This document shows positions 1 to 6,236 of a stretch of 48,639 nucleotides of DNA, one piece after another (position 1 is the stretch's first letter; every line of letters begins with the position of its first letter). The stretch is from positions 1-48,639 of IMG/VR virus record IMGVR_UViG_3300030202_001027, one strand, 5' to 3'. A program made the translations under genes and the position numbers. The notes beneath the pieces were generated by a model. That model was not told the DNA's origin and searched no databases. It worked only from the letters and a program-made list of their open reading frames with translations. This stretch comes from a virus.

Positions 1-941
1 TTCTTGTCATTAGCGTGGTCGTTATAATCACCAGCGCTCATTGGCATCAGCACCTCAGCCTGACCCTTCAGCTCCTGTATAATTTGGCAGGCTTTAACGG
101 CCTCCTTCTCTCCCGTCTTGCTCTTCTCATCATTGTCGGCTATGAACACATGCTTCTTGGTCTTAAAAAACGGAAAGAACACCTTGGCGACATTCGACAG
201 GTTGTAGGCATCAAAGCACACAACCACTGGCTGGTTATGGTCCGCAAAATAGCTGGCGCCAGTTGCATAGCCCTCAACGTAATTTATTCTGTCGCAGCCA
301 TCTAACAAGTTCTTGCCAATAAAGAAGTAGTTACTCTCCTTCTTAGATCCGTACTCAATTTTTTTGTTGCCATCACCATCAATCTTTTGCAGGCCTGCAA
401 TCTCTCCCAACTGATTCTCAATCGGAATCATCAGTGATCCGTTTTTATCTACACGCAAACCATAGGAGCAGACGTTTTTCTTCTCTAGGTACGGATGCTT
501 GTCACAAGGCACTCCAAGTTGCCACTCCTTACTAGCGCGTGCAGCTCCTTGTTTGTAATGTTCTTCTTGCTCCACCTTACGCTGTTGTTCACGTTGCTTT
601 GTTTCTTCCTTTATCTCTTTCTTGCGTTCTGGAGAAATGTCTGACCACTTCTCTGCGTTCTCAGGGCGAAACACAGACGTTGGCTCAGTTGCAGACACAC
701 GGTAGTCTCCGACTCTTCCGTATGGCACCTCCTGATCGAGCCACAATTGATACCAGCCATTTTGTTTGTTTTTTGAATCGCCATTGATGTATGCTCTACC
801 TATGCTGCCGTCTGATATCAGGCCTTTCTTTGAATCAAATTCATAACCTCGATTCAACAGAAAGTCCATAAACTCAGACCGCACATCTCCAGATAATGGC
901 TTATCTAGATTTTTAAAATTCTTAGGTGGTTTAATTTTCAT
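1..941 (-). CDS. TOPRIM-domain DNA primase, 3' end cut by window edge
   Basis: The reading frame is open from ATG at 941 to the left edge (313 codons seen). It looks like a phage DNA primase that makes primers at the fork. An N-terminal region (residues 1-100) and a charged, probably coiled segment (100-145) precede a TOPRIM fold. Visible TOPRIM motifs are the glutamate in VEGYATG (E223), the acidic pair in IADNDE (269-271) and DYND (305-308). No zinc-finger cysteines are visible in the N-terminus, so it resembles P4-alpha/TraC-type phage primases more than DnaG. The start is supported by GGAAG just upstream. It diverges from the SSB-like gene across a shared inverted-repeat region. A helicase part may lie outside the window. 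Confidence 0.85.
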   Translation of the reverse strand, partial: MKIKPPKNFKNLDKPLSGDVRSEFMDFLLNRGYEFDSKKGLISDGSIGRAYINGDSKNKQNGWYQLWLDQEVPYGRVGDYRVSATEPTSVFRPENAEKWSDISPERKKEIKEETKQREQQRKVEQEEHYKQGAARASKEWQLGVPCDKHPYLEKKNVCSYGLRVDKNGSLMIPIENQLGEIAGLQKIDGDGNKKIEYGSKKESNYFFIGKNLLDGCDRINYVEGYATGASYFADHNQPVVVCFDAYNLSNVAKVFFPFFKTKKHVFIADNDEKSKTGEKEAVKACQIIQELKGQAEVLMPMSAGDYNDHANDK

Positions 942-951
942 ATCTTCCGGC

Positions 952-997
952 TTGTGCTATGTGCTAAGTTGTGTAAAATAGCACAACTTTTTATAAA
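952..997. promoter_or_regulatory. Divergent promoter/operator with nested inverted repeats
   Basis: This lies between the primase (-) and the SSB-like gene (+). For the plus strand, TTGTGT (969-974), a 17-base spacer and TATAAA (992-997) make a good sigma70-type promoter. Over it lie two perfect inverted repeats: TTGTGCTA (952-959) with TAGCACAA (979-986), and AAGTTGTG (966-973) with CACAACTT (982-989). A direct copy, TGTGCTAA, is at 960-967. Half-sites covering the -35 box and spacer suggest binding of a dimeric repressor. Regulator unknown; the role is inferred. Confidence 0.6.
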
Positions 998-1018
998 TTC
1001 AAACAACCGGAGTATTTT

Positions 1019-1735
1019 ATGATAATGGTAGCAAGTGGTGGAGGCGGTGATTACGAGAACCTGCCAGTGGGAAGGTACAAGGCAACGTGTTATCGGATCA
1101 TTGACATGGGAACGCACAAAAGAAGCTGGCAGGATCAACCAGAGAAAGATAAGCGCGAGTTACGCATCTATTGGGAAATTACCCATCAACTGCAAGTAGA
1201 GAACGATGCAGAGACTTGGGGTGATATTCACATGGCTGATGGGCGTCCTTTCTCAGCGTCTAAGAAGTACACAGCTTCTTTACATGAGAACGCAACGCTG
1301 CACAAAGACCTAAAGAGTTGGCGCGGACGCTCTTTCACTGAAGCAGAGGTCAAGGGGTTTGAGCTGAGCAACGTGCTGGGCGTGACCTGTGAGATTGAGA
1401 TAATCGAGTATGGTACTGAAGGCAAGACTGCTGTTGACTCATTGTACAAACCAGATGGCGGCGCCAAGAAGGTAGATACGATTAACGAGATCGAAGACTT
1501 CGATGTTGAAATATATTGCAAGGAATGGACAGGCGAAAGCTCAGAAGAGTCCAAGAAAATGTGTGATATTTTTGAGACACTTCCTCCGTGGCTGCAAGAG
1601 GAGATTACTACTTCTCAGGAAGTAGAGAAGGCTCAGGGAACGAAACCGCCCACTCCGCCTCCGGCGCCACAACAAGGCGGCGGATTGGCTGACTTATCGT
1701 CTAACGACAAGAACGACGACAACATTCCGTTTTAG
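1019..1735 (+). CDS. Single-stranded DNA-binding protein (phage SSB-like)
   Basis: A 238-aa protein that probably coats ssDNA during phage replication or recombination. The N-terminal two thirds (residues 10-180, GDYENLPVGRY onward) resemble phage OB-fold ssDNA-binding/DUF669-type proteins. A disordered Pro/Gln/Gly linker follows (about 205-222). The last residues, NDKNDDNIPF, are an acidic tail ending in Ile-Pro-Phe, the hallmark of the SSB C-terminal tip that recruits partner proteins. ATG at 1019 is chosen because CGGAG lies six bases upstream; a second ATG at 1025 is too far. It opens the plus-strand replication group, behind the inverted-repeat promoter, with the exonuclease downstream. 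The fold is inferred from pattern; the tail is directly visible. Confidence 0.75.
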   Translation: MIMVASGGGGDYENLPVGRYKATCYRIIDMGTHKRSWQDQPEKDKRELRIYWEITHQLQVENDAETWGDIHMADGRPFSASKKYTASLHENATLHKDLKSWRGRSFTEAEVKGFELSNVLGVTCEIEIIEYGTEGKTAVDSLYKPDGGAKKVDTINEIEDFDVEIYCKEWTGESSEESKKMCDIFETLPPWLQEEITTSQEVEKAQGTKPPTPPPAPQQGGGLADLSSNDKNDDNIPF

Positions 1736-1747
1736 TTCCTAGCTGTT

Positions 1748-1791
1748 GCTCTGGGGGGGTTGTTTTCATATCTCCGGCGAACCCTCAGAGC
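1748..1791. other. Intergenic hairpin after the SSB-like gene
   Basis: GCTCTG (1748-1753) can pair with CAGAGC (1786-1791), and GGGTT (1757-1761) with AACCC (1780-1784). No T-run follows, so it is not a classical terminator. It may stabilise the upstream transcript end or attenuate downstream genes. Confidence 0.35.
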
Positions 1792-1825
1792 GCAGCGCTT
1801 TTACAAACTAATTGAGAGGTAAAGA

Positions 1826-2065
1826 ATGAGCGGGTATCCAAGCAAAGGAAACAGCACCAGATATTTGCGAACAAAGTCTGCAATCAAGGATGGCAGATTT
1901 AACGTAGAGGTTGGCGGTTTTGTTTTTGTGCAAGACGCTAAAGATAAAACAAAATTTCACATGCCCGGAGGACAGGTTGTTAGCCTGCCATGGATCTACA
2001 AACAGGCGGCTGACAAAGGTTGGGGCGAGGTTCGCAAGAGATACATTCAAAGGCAAACTGCTTGA
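1826..2065 (+). CDS. Small hypothetical protein, 79 aa
   Basis: Not recognised. It starts with MSGYPSKG and is basic, with alternating hydrophobic stretches (NVEVGGFVFV, residues 26-35) that suggest a small beta-rich domain, and a basic C-terminus (VRKRYIQRQ). A GAGAGG ribosome-binding site sits about seven bases before ATG 1826. It lies between the SSB-like gene and the DUF3310 gene on the plus strand, so it is probably an early replication-group gene. Its stop overlaps the TTG start of the next small gene (TTGA), implying translational coupling. Confidence 0.6.
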   Translation: MSGYPSKGNSTRYLRTKSAIKDGRFNVEVGGFVFVQDAKDKTKFHMPGGQVVSLPWIYKQAADKGWGEVRKRYIQRQTA

Positions 2066-2199
2066 GCAGGAAGATAACCATAACCATAGAGCTTGATGAA
2101 GAAGAAGCTGAACAACTAATCGAGGCACTACTCGATAAGGAAAATAAAGATGGAAGCACAGAAGAAAAAAAGAGGACGACCAAAAAAAAATCAACTTGA
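2062..2199 (+). CDS. Small acidic/basic hypothetical protein, 45 aa, TTG start
   Basis: A short frame starting at TTG 2062 and ending at TGA 2197-2199. It begins MSRKITITIELDEEEAEQL: a beta-strand of alternating hydrophobics, an acidic amphipathic helix (residues 11-26), then a Lys/Thr-rich tail. The start overlaps the previous stop as TTGA, the same junction seen near 8525. AAAGG lies a few bases upstream. Its 3' half overlaps the DUF3310 gene in another frame, so the Lys-rich tail could be partly a by-product of that overlap. No function can be assigned. Confidence 0.45.
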   Translation: MSRKITITIELDEEEAEQLIEALLDKENKDGSTEEKKRTTKKKST

Positions 2200-2419
2200 C
2201 CCAGTTAACTCTCCGGCCCACTACAAGGACGGAGAAATTGAGTGCATTGACGCGATGGTATCTGCATTTGGAATAGAAGCAGTTAAGGTTTACGCCAAGA
2301 TAAATGCGTTTAAATACTTGTGGCGTGATGGCAAAAAAGACAGCTCATCAGATTGTTTGCGTAAAGCGTCTTGGTACACAAGATTTGCAACAGGCGATGA
2401 TCCGCGCAATGATAAATGA
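2150..2419 (+). CDS. DUF3310-like phage protein
   Basis: An 89-aa protein. A basic leader (KKKRGRPKK, residues 5-13, AT-hook-like) precedes the DUF3310 pattern: VNSPAHYKDGEIECIDAM (19-36), then KVYAKINAFKYLWRDGKK and LRKASWYTRFA. This family is common among phage nucleotide/replication genes and some members have been annotated as nucleotide-kinase-like, but its activity is uncertain. AAGGAAAA lies upstream of ATG 2150. It follows the SSB-like gene and precedes the exonuclease on the same strand. The fused AT-hook-like leader is unusual for so short a protein. Confidence 0.7.
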   Translation: MEAQKKKRGRPKKNQLDPVNSPAHYKDGEIECIDAMVSAFGIEAVKVYAKINAFKYLWRDGKKDSSSDCLRKASWYTRFATGDDPRNDK

Positions 2420-2578
2420 GGCAGGGTAAACGTCGGGGGAGCGCTGGCGTCCGACCAAATTCCTTAGTTCGTAACTGAACTTTTAAAGTAACGGATGTGA
2501 TGAAGTGCCTGCTTGCCGCAATGAATTTTCATCAGGCCAATTGCATCAACCAGCGCATAATTTAACAGGGGAGTAACC
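2420..2578 (+). other. 159-base leader upstream of the exonuclease
   Basis: No clear gene. It contains a GTCGG/CCGAC inverted repeat (2432-2436 and 2451-2455) and a possible 21-codon upstream frame (ATG 2501, starting MKCLLAAMNFHQ) ending just before the exonuclease ribosome-binding site AGGGGAG. It may be a regulatory leader; the evidence is weak. Confidence 0.3.
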
Positions 2579-3352
2579 ATGGATTTTAAAGTTGGATTTT
2601 ATGAGGATGTACCTTACGAGGAGTACGCCTCGATACCTGCCTATCGATCTCACGATCTAACCACAGTCATCAAGTGTCCATACAAGTGGAAGAATGAGCT
2701 TCCTATGAATGAATCGCCTGCATTGATCGAGGGGCGGTTACAACACACCCTCTTTCTGGAGATTGATAAGTTTGATGATGAGTTTGTGATAGAGCCTAAC
2801 GTGGACCGCAGGACTAAGGCTGGCAAGGAAGAATACGAAGACTTCAAAGCAAGCATAGGCGATCGATCACCAGTCAAGCAGGACATGTACGATGTCTGTA
2901 TGGAGCGCAGGAGCATTGTTGAAGAATATGTTCCACATGAAACACACAAGGTAGAGCTGACGCTTTGCTTTCACTGGCACAACCATCCCTTCAAGGCTCG
3001 AATGGATTGGTACGACGGCCAGAACGTCTGGGATCTAAAGACTGCCCGTGACGCTTCTCCCAGAGGATTTAAGAGCGCGATCAATAACTTTAACTATCAT
3101 ATGCAGGCTGCGCTGTATCTCGATGCTGCTAAGGCTCTGGACCTTCAGGCGGATCAGTTTATGTTTTTAGCGCAAGAGAAGGCGCATCCCTATCCGTTTG
3201 CGGTTTATACACTGAGTGAAGAGGCTATTGATTATGGCAGGGCTAGAAACGAGCAGGCACTTAAAACCATCATTGACTGCAAGGATCGTGACGACTACAA
3301 ACCGTTCAATGTGTCTGGGGTACAAACGGTAGAACTCAGTGATCTCTACTGA
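2579..3352 (+). CDS. PD-(D/E)XK exonuclease, RecE/exodeoxyribonuclease VIII-like
   Basis: A 257-aa nuclease expected to resect double-stranded DNA 5' to 3' to leave 3' single strands for annealing recombination. Visible core motifs are the His in EGRLQH (residue 56), the Asp in KARMDWYDG (143), the DLK of VWDLKTARD (152-154), and YHMQAALY (173-180), which matches the QxxxY helix of RecE-like enzymes. The length fits the stand-alone RecE C-terminal nuclease domain. AGGGGAG lies five bases before ATG 2579. It is in the same plus-strand group as the SSB-like gene, which suggests a recombination module, although no annealing partner (RecT or Erf) was recognised here. Confidence 0.85.
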   Translation: MDFKVGFYEDVPYEEYASIPAYRSHDLTTVIKCPYKWKNELPMNESPALIEGRLQHTLFLEIDKFDDEFVIEPNVDRRTKAGKEEYEDFKASIGDRSPVKQDMYDVCMERRSIVEEYVPHETHKVELTLCFHWHNHPFKARMDWYDGQNVWDLKTARDASPRGFKSAINNFNYHMQAALYLDAAKALDLQADQFMFLAQEKAHPYPFAVYTLSEEAIDYGRARNEQALKTIIDCKDRDDYKPFNVSGVQTVELSDLY

Positions 3353-3530
3353 GGAGCAAGAAAGGATCTGGGCGCAGGAGCGTAAGTATTGCGCTGCTCG
3401 TTTTGTGTGGAACCGCAGAAGCCTGAAGACGCCTAAGCGTCTAACTTGGCAACAGTGGTGGGAGCGTATGTTTAACGACAACTACAACGATTATGTGCGT
3501 AAGATGATGGCCAAAAAAGAGGAGGCCTAA
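3339..3530 (+). CDS. Small hypothetical protein, 63 aa, GTG start
   Basis: Not recognised. GTG 3339 lies inside the end of the exonuclease gene (14-base overlap), suggesting coupled translation. The product is basic and Trp-rich (LTWQQWWERMF, residues 35-45), with a C-terminal KKEEA. The last codons form one arm of a bidirectional terminator. It may be an accessory of the exonuclease, judged only from the overlap. Confidence 0.6.
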   Translation: MISTEEQERIWAQERKYCAARFVWNRRSLKTPKRLTWQQWWERMFNDNYNDYVRKMMAKKEEA

Positions 3531-3544
3531 GCCTCCACTCTTTT
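3513..3544. terminator. Bidirectional terminator overlapping two stop codons
   Basis: GAGGC (3522-3526) pairs with GCCTC (3531-3535) around a CTAA loop. The stem extends as AAAAGAG (3515-3521) with CTCTTTT (3538-3544) after a two-base bulge. Each strand ends with a U-run after the stem. The loop holds the stop codons of both convergent genes, TAA on plus and TAG on minus. Confidence 0.7.
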
Positions 3545-4180
3545 CAGCATCTCCAGATCAGCTTGAGCAGACCCGAACAGGTTATAGATACTCCAAAGCG
3601 TCTGTCTTAATCTTTGACCATGGTAATCCAGAACGCTGATACCATGCTTAACCATGTAAGCCCTGTAGAAAGCTTGCTCCCATTTTTCGGCGCGTACATC
3701 GAGTTGAAGTGAGCATTCTTCGGTTTCGTACTCTTTGCTTACGTCTTCAAAAACATCAAATACATTCGAGTCCTGAATAGATTCCAATGCCTGCTTTTTT
3801 GCTTTGTATTCCAACATGGCATGAAAAAAATCAAAGTCTTTAGCTAACAATTTTAATTCATGATCGGTATACCGGATTGCACAAGAGTTATCTTCACGAT
3901 AAACAGAAATTGATGCGTTTTTAACTCCGCCCTTAACTCCAAAAGTAGCAATAAAACTGTACTTTGCAATTCCTAGTGTTTTGGAAGAATACCCTTCTGG
4001 TGTGTTTCCGATAATCCCAATCATCAATTTATTGTTGTCACAAATTGTAGGCGCTCCACTTGTCAAAACGTCATAAGTAAAGGAGGCGTTCAACCCTTCT
4101 GCAATGTCATAAGCCTGCATGAGTAAAGAGCGTTGCTTTCTGGTCAATCCGCTTGGCATGTTTTGTCTAATGTCTTCCAT
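3527..4180 (-). CDS. Hypothetical protein, 217 aa
   Basis: Not recognised. It starts MEDIRQNMPSGLTRKQRSL, has a beta-rich middle (LMIGIIGNTP, residues 52-61; YSFIATFGVKGGVKNASISV, about 74-93) and a helical C-terminal half with an acidic segment (FDVFEDVSKEYETEE). No signal peptide or membrane segment is visible. The ATG is preceded by the shared leader ACCGGAGATA also found before the two genes upstream. It converges with the exonuclease-linked small gene and shares its terminator. Probably an early accessory gene. Confidence 0.7.
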   Translation of the reverse strand: MEDIRQNMPSGLTRKQRSLLMQAYDIAEGLNASFTYDVLTSGAPTICDNNKLMIGIIGNTPEGYSSKTLGIAKYSFIATFGVKGGVKNASISVYREDNSCAIRYTDHELKLLAKDFDFFHAMLEYKAKKQALESIQDSNVFDVFEDVSKEYETEECSLQLDVRAEKWEQAFYRAYMVKHGISVLDYHGQRLRQTLWSIYNLFGSAQADLEMLKRVEA

Positions 4181-4219
4181 TGTTATCTCCGGTTAGTTAT
4201 CCAAGACCCTTCGGTTTCG

Positions 4220-4238
4220 GCGGGGGAACTACCCCCGC
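4220..4238. other. Strong GC-rich hairpin between minus-strand genes
   Basis: GCGGGGG (4220-4226) and CCCCCGC (4232-4238) form a perfect seven-base-pair stem with a five-base loop. No T-run follows on either strand. It lies between the stop of the 64-aa gene and the leader of the 217-aa gene, so it may set relative mRNA levels within that unit. Confidence 0.5.
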
Positions 4239-4254
4239 AGCTCATCAGTTGGAA

Positions 4255-4449
4255 TTAAGCAGCGTCTTCCATCGCGTCAAAAAGCTCGTCAAACAAATCA
4301 AACTCGTCCTCGGTAGGCTTGGCGTATTTGCCGTCTTCGATTAGTTTGTTGATAAAAGCTTCCATCTCAACAGTCATTTTTGCAGAGGATGCTTCAGCAA
4401 TTTTTATCATGTCGTTTCTTAGCACTTGATCAATCTTTAGTATTAACAT
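4255..4449 (-). CDS. Small acidic hypothetical protein, 64 aa
   Basis: Not recognised. The first half (MLILKIDQVLRNDMIKIAE) looks like a strand followed by helices. The second half is strongly acidic (EDEFDLFDELFDAMEDAA), which resembles DNA-mimic or partner-binding tails. ACCGGAGATA precedes ATG 4449. It is the first gene after a promoter of the shared GACACG type, so it is likely an early regulated gene. An anti-host or regulatory role is possible but unsupported. Confidence 0.6.
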   Translation of the reverse strand: MLILKIDQVLRNDMIKIAEASSAKMTVEMEAFINKLIEDGKYAKPTEDEFDLFDELFDAMEDAA

Positions 4450-4489
4450 CTTTATCTCCGGTTAGTTGTTTATCAATTCAATGGTTATA

Positions 4490-4518
4490 AATATACATGA
4501 ATCCCGTGTCGATGTACA
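4490..4518 (-). promoter_or_regulatory. Promoter with GACACG spacer element
   Basis: On the minus strand: TGTACA (4513-4518), a 17-base spacer holding TCGACACGGGAT, then TATATT (4490-4495). It drives the 64-aa gene and probably the 217-aa gene. The same spacer element recurs at five other gene starts in this window. Confidence 0.7.
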
Positions 4519-4553
4519 ACTATTTATACTAATAAAACACATTATTTTTAGGC

Positions 4554-4577
4554 AAAAAAAAGGCCACTTGCGTGGCC
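4554..4577 (-). terminator. Rho-independent terminator of the 108-aa gene
   Basis: On the minus strand the six-base stem GGCCAC/GTGGCC (4562-4577) with a four-base loop is followed by eight U (4554-4561). It lies just past the stop of the 108-aa gene and insulates it from the next promoter. Confidence 0.85.
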
Positions 4578-4592
4578 CTTGATCTAGCGCTT

Positions 4593-4919
4593 TTAAATTC
4601 GCTCAACATTGACCCAGTAGAAAGTGATCGATTGATCGTAAACTCCGTTTGAAGGGGTTTCAAAAACAAAGCCAATAATCGAGCTATCCCTAGTAGCCTC
4701 GTCCTTGCCAAGATTTCTCAGGCTTCGCTTCGCTGTCCCTGCGTTCTTAAAGTATTCAGTTCCAAAACCAAGAATCCATTCATCCTCAACCCTGAACCCC
4801 AGCTTTTCAACTTCTGACTCAAGTTCTTTCTGAGCAGCTTCCACAACTTGGAAATAATCATCATGCTGCTCGTTAGAGGGAACATACTTAATGTGCTGCT
4901 CTGCTATTAGTCCATTCAT
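4593..4919 (-). CDS. Hypothetical protein, 108 aa
   Basis: Not recognised. MNGLIAEQHIKY is followed by a helix (YFQVVEAAQKELESEVEKLG, residues 22-41) and a beta-rich half (EWILGFGTEYF, IIGFVFETP, ITFYWVNVERI). No membrane segment. It is a single-gene unit, with its own GACACG-type promoter (4958-4986), an ACCGGAGATA leader and a strong terminator. This isolation suggests an independently regulated early accessory gene. Confidence 0.65.
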   Translation of the reverse strand: MNGLIAEQHIKYVPSNEQHDDYFQVVEAAQKELESEVEKLGFRVEDEWILGFGTEYFKNAGTAKRSLRNLGKDEATRDSSIIGFVFETPSNGVYDQSITFYWVNVERI

Positions 4920-4957
4920 CTTCGTATCTCCGGTTAGTTATTTCTCAATTCAGGAGT

Positions 4958-4986
4958 ATTATGAACTAATCCCGTGTCGATGTACA
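4958..4986 (-). promoter_or_regulatory. Promoter with GACACG spacer element
   Basis: On the minus strand: TGTACA (4981-4986), a 17-base spacer TCGACACGGGATTAGTT, then CATAAT (4958-4963). It precedes the 108-aa gene by about 40 bases. Spacer element and spacing match the promoter at 4490-4518. Confidence 0.7.
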
Positions 4987-5036
4987 CAACTTTATGCAAA
5001 TATTTATAATTATTTGCAATTATTTTTTAGGGGAAG

Positions 5037-5762
5037 TTAGGGAAGGTTTTGATGCAGCTCGACGACACGCTCTTTATCGCATAGCCAGAAGACTAAAAGA
5101 TACCTATCGCCTTTGCTAACTGGCAGGCCTCTGTGTGAGTGGGTGAAGGATGGGAAGATTAAACCATGGCCGTTGGGCAAAGGCTTGAGCTTGCCATGGT
5201 TATGGAACTCAGTTCCGCCGCCTATATATGATCCCGTGTTGAGTGGTACAACCACACTAATATCTGCTGAGTCATCATGGTGCCAATGACCCATGCCTGT
5301 CTCCCCCAGATTGTAGTTAGCAATCTGTATCGTTGCAGGATCGCCACAGCTGCGTTGCCACAATGCCATGATGATGGGATTGATCACAGTACGCACCACA
5401 AACCACATGTTTGTATAAAGATCCGCACATTTCTCCCGTAGTACAATCTCTGGGATCTGTCTGAGCAGGTCTTCATCTTGATTAGATTCAAACCCAAACT
5501 CTTTCTTCATATGCTCAATCTCTTGGCACATCATCTTGCACCAGCTTCTTCTGAACAAAGGAACCGTGTACACATCTGGGAATGGGTTCTTAACCATCTT
5601 TTGAATTGGCGTGCGCTCCATCCTATCCATGCCTCGTTGCGCCGTGTACTTTGTGATTGCAGGCAAAGAGTCTTGAACCGCTTGGTAGGTGTTCTGGTTG
5701 ATCATCCAATGCGATTGCATGGACAACATGTAATTCTTCAATTGGTACATAAGTTTGCACAT
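5037..5762 (-). CDS. 2-oxoglutarate/Fe(II)-dependent oxygenase
   Basis: A 241-aa cytoplasmic enzyme of the prolyl-4-hydroxylase/PKHD-like 2OG-Fe(II) family. The double-stranded beta-helix iron ligands are visible: H161-x-D163 in GHWHHDDSADISVVVPLN, and a distal His in THSHRG (H210). R220 in KGDRYLLVFWL, ten residues on, would bind 2-oxoglutarate. The substrate cannot be told; phage homologues are thought to modify protein or nucleobase. The N-terminal 60 residues are outside the core. The start is uncertain: a TATAAT box lies almost on ATG 5762, so translation may begin at Met5 or Met12. It diverges from the RHH-like gene. Confidence 0.8.
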   Translation of the reverse strand: MCKLMYQLKNYMLSMQSHWMINQNTYQAVQDSLPAITKYTAQRGMDRMERTPIQKMVKNPFPDVYTVPLFRRSWCKMMCQEIEHMKKEFGFESNQDEDLLRQIPEIVLREKCADLYTNMWFVVRTVINPIIMALWQRSCGDPATIQIANYNLGETGMGHWHHDDSADISVVVPLNTGSYIGGGTEFHNHGKLKPLPNGHGLIFPSFTHSHRGLPVSKGDRYLLVFWLCDKERVVELHQNLP

Positions 5763-5783
5763 TATCGCAAAAAATTATAGAAT
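5755..5783 (+). promoter_or_regulatory. Promoter of the RHH-like gene pair, overlapping an opposing -10 box
   Basis: Plus strand: TTGCAC (5755-5760), a 17-base spacer, TAGAAT (5778-5783), about 28 bases before ATG 5812. On the minus strand a perfect TATAAT (5774-5779) overlaps it and would serve the oxygenase gene. The opposed overlap implies the two genes cannot fire at full strength together. Confidence 0.6.
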
Positions 5784-5811
5784 GTGCCATAAGTTAACAT
5801 GGGAATACCCA

Positions 5812-5988
5812 ATGAGCAGTCTTGATCCAGAGGATTCTAAAACTCGCAAATCGTTGGCTCTTGATGTACGCACCTACAACATGTTGCAAGAAATTTGTAA
5901 CCATCAGGAGCGTTCAAAAATTGGCCAACTCAAGGTTCTGATTGAGAGAGAACACAAATCTATCTTTGCAGAGCAACTTAGCGCATGA
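5812..5988 (+). CDS. Small ribbon-helix-helix-like protein, 58 aa
   Basis: A putative DNA-binding regulator. Residues 12-40 fit a ribbon-helix-helix pattern: strand KSLALDV, helix RTYNMLQEICNHQ, turn, helix KIGQLKVLIERE. A longer frame from 5755 is rejected because its start lies in the -35 box; ATG 5812 follows the -10 box at normal distance. It overlaps the next gene at ATGA, so the pair is one operon. It diverges from the oxygenase gene and may autoregulate the shared region. The family call rests on pattern only. Confidence 0.55.
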   Translation: MSSLDPEDSKTRKSLALDVRTYNMLQEICNHQERSKIGQLKVLIEREHKSIFAEQLSA

Positions 5989-6236
5989 ATCTTTTTAAAA
6001 AACAAAAGTCTGTTTACCAGACTTACCAGCCAGTTCTTGAAGCAAAAGAAGTGATTGATCTGTTTTCTAGATTGACACTACACCATCAGGCCGCGCTGCT
6101 TAGGTTAATCTCAAGAAACCTGATGGTTAATGTTAATGGCGAAAACGTCATGGGCTATGAGTTCGACTATGATGTCGATGGCGCCATGATTGTAGCTCAT
6201 GAGCATGAGCCACAAGGCGAGCTGGAGCTAGACTAA
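5985..6236 (+). CDS. Hypothetical protein, 83 aa
   Basis: Not recognised. Starts MNLFKKQKSVYQ; a central helical region (EVIDLFSRLTLHHQAALLRL, residues 22-41) is followed by an acidic C-terminus (FDYDVDGAMIVAHEHEPQGELELD). The ATG overlaps the stop of the RHH-like gene (ATGA), so it is coupled to it and could be its partner protein. The 3' end overlaps the convergent 766-aa gene by nine bases, with no obvious terminator between them. Confidence 0.6.
   Translation: MNLFKKQKSVYQTYQPVLEAKEVIDLFSRLTLHHQAALLRLISRNLMVNVNGENVMGYEFDYDVDGAMIVAHEHEPQGELELD

Noticed and set aside
1675-1776. Minus-strand mini-frame after a GCCGGAGATATG
   Set aside because: It copies the leader motif but encodes only about 22 Pro/Cys/Arg-rich residues antisense to the SSB-like gene end.
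5755-5811. Longer N-terminus of the RHH-like gene
   Set aside because: The start would lie in the -35 box of its own promoter.
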